This document shows positions 12,878 to 13,007 of a stretch of 13,007 nt of DNA, piece by piece (the first letter of the stretch is position 1; each line of letters starts with the position of its first letter). The translations under genes and the position numbers were made by a program. The notes below the pieces were generated by a model. It was not told where the DNA came from and did no database searches. It saw nothing but the letters and a program-made list of their open reading frames with translations. Origin of the DNA: an uncultured Lachnospiraceae bacterium. Its GTDB lineage: Bacteria; Bacillota; Clostridia; Lachnospirales; Lachnospiraceae. The stretch lies in assembly GCA_910588885.1 (NCBI GenBank), contig CAJUSQ010000009.1, forward strand, positions 1-13,007. Reading direction: 5' to 3'.

Positions 12878-13007
12878 TTACGCCAACTGCATAATCTCGG
12901 CTTCAAGTTCTTTTAGTTCGTCCATAGTAGAATAAAGTCAGTCAAATCCATCACCTCCACAAACTGACTCAGTAACCGCACAGAATCATCCTCCGGAATG
13001 ATCGTTT
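12878..13007 (-). pseudogene. Transposase remnant, internally deleted and cut by the window edge
   Basis: Read on the minus strand from 13005, the first frame gives a 30-residue piece containing IIPEDDSVRLLSQFVEVMDL and ending at a stop at 12913-12915. The IPEDDSVRLL segment followed by MDL is typical of the N-terminus of IS1182/IS5-type transposases (DUF772). The reading then continues in another frame as MDELKELEAEIMQLA to a stop at 12878-12880. This pattern suggests an internal deletion joining two parts of a transposase out of frame. The true upstream end lies beyond 13007. It cannot be active. The family assignment rests on a short segment. Confidence 0.55.

Overview
The window looks like a chromosomal segment from a spore-forming Firmicute of the class Clostridia, probably a Lachnospiraceae-like organism. 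The basis is a SpoIIID gene, a SipL-type coat morphogenesis gene (DUF3794 + LysM, the clostridial SpoIVA partner), a veg gene, strong AGGAGG-type ribosome sites and moderate GC. This placement is an inference; no rRNA is present.

Left part (about 1-7100) is an accessory metabolic cluster. On the minus strand are a PyrK-like and a PyrD-like pair (1972 to 259) and a three-gene operon of an Nramp-superfamily transporter, a dihydroorotase-like cyclic amidohydrolase and an adenylosuccinate-lyase-superfamily enzyme (6957 to 2916). Between them, on the plus strand, is a GntR/FCD regulator. The set reads as import, reduction of a ring, ring opening and a fumarate-releasing elimination. That could be a catabolic route for orotate or a related cyclic ureide, rather than pyrimidine biosynthesis. 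Several features are non-canonical: the transporter lacks the Nramp metal motifs, and the PyrD-like protein has lost two asparagines that bind orotate in class 1 enzymes. TGTA/TACA half-sites spaced 10 bp apart occur at all three promoters and are the likely operators of the GntR protein.

Middle part (about 7108-9163): spoIIID with its terminator, a yqeY-nudix operon reading toward spoIIID, and a divergent family 6 hypoxanthine-DNA glycosylase gene. A perfect 16-bp inverted repeat lies between nudix and spoIIID. One arm holds a sigma-E-like -10 box and the other holds the spoIIID ribosome site.

Right part (about 9218-13007): a secreted coiled-coil NlpC/P60 peptidoglycan hydrolase with a structured leader of about 144 nt, a small palindromic repeat flanked by 8-bp direct repeats, sipL, veg with a strong sigma-A promoter, and a broken transposase remnant at the right edge. 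A 21-bp RNA hairpin between veg and sipL has the same layout as the one at spoIIID: a terminator-like stem whose 3' arm holds the ribosome site, with a candidate sporulation promoter inside.

Extragenic palindromes are common. They occupy 1-166 and 10745-10801, and two of them are copies of the same element. No tRNA, rRNA or CRISPR array was seen. Between the veg promoter and the transposase remnant (12763-12877) there is only AT-rich DNA in which I recognise nothing.
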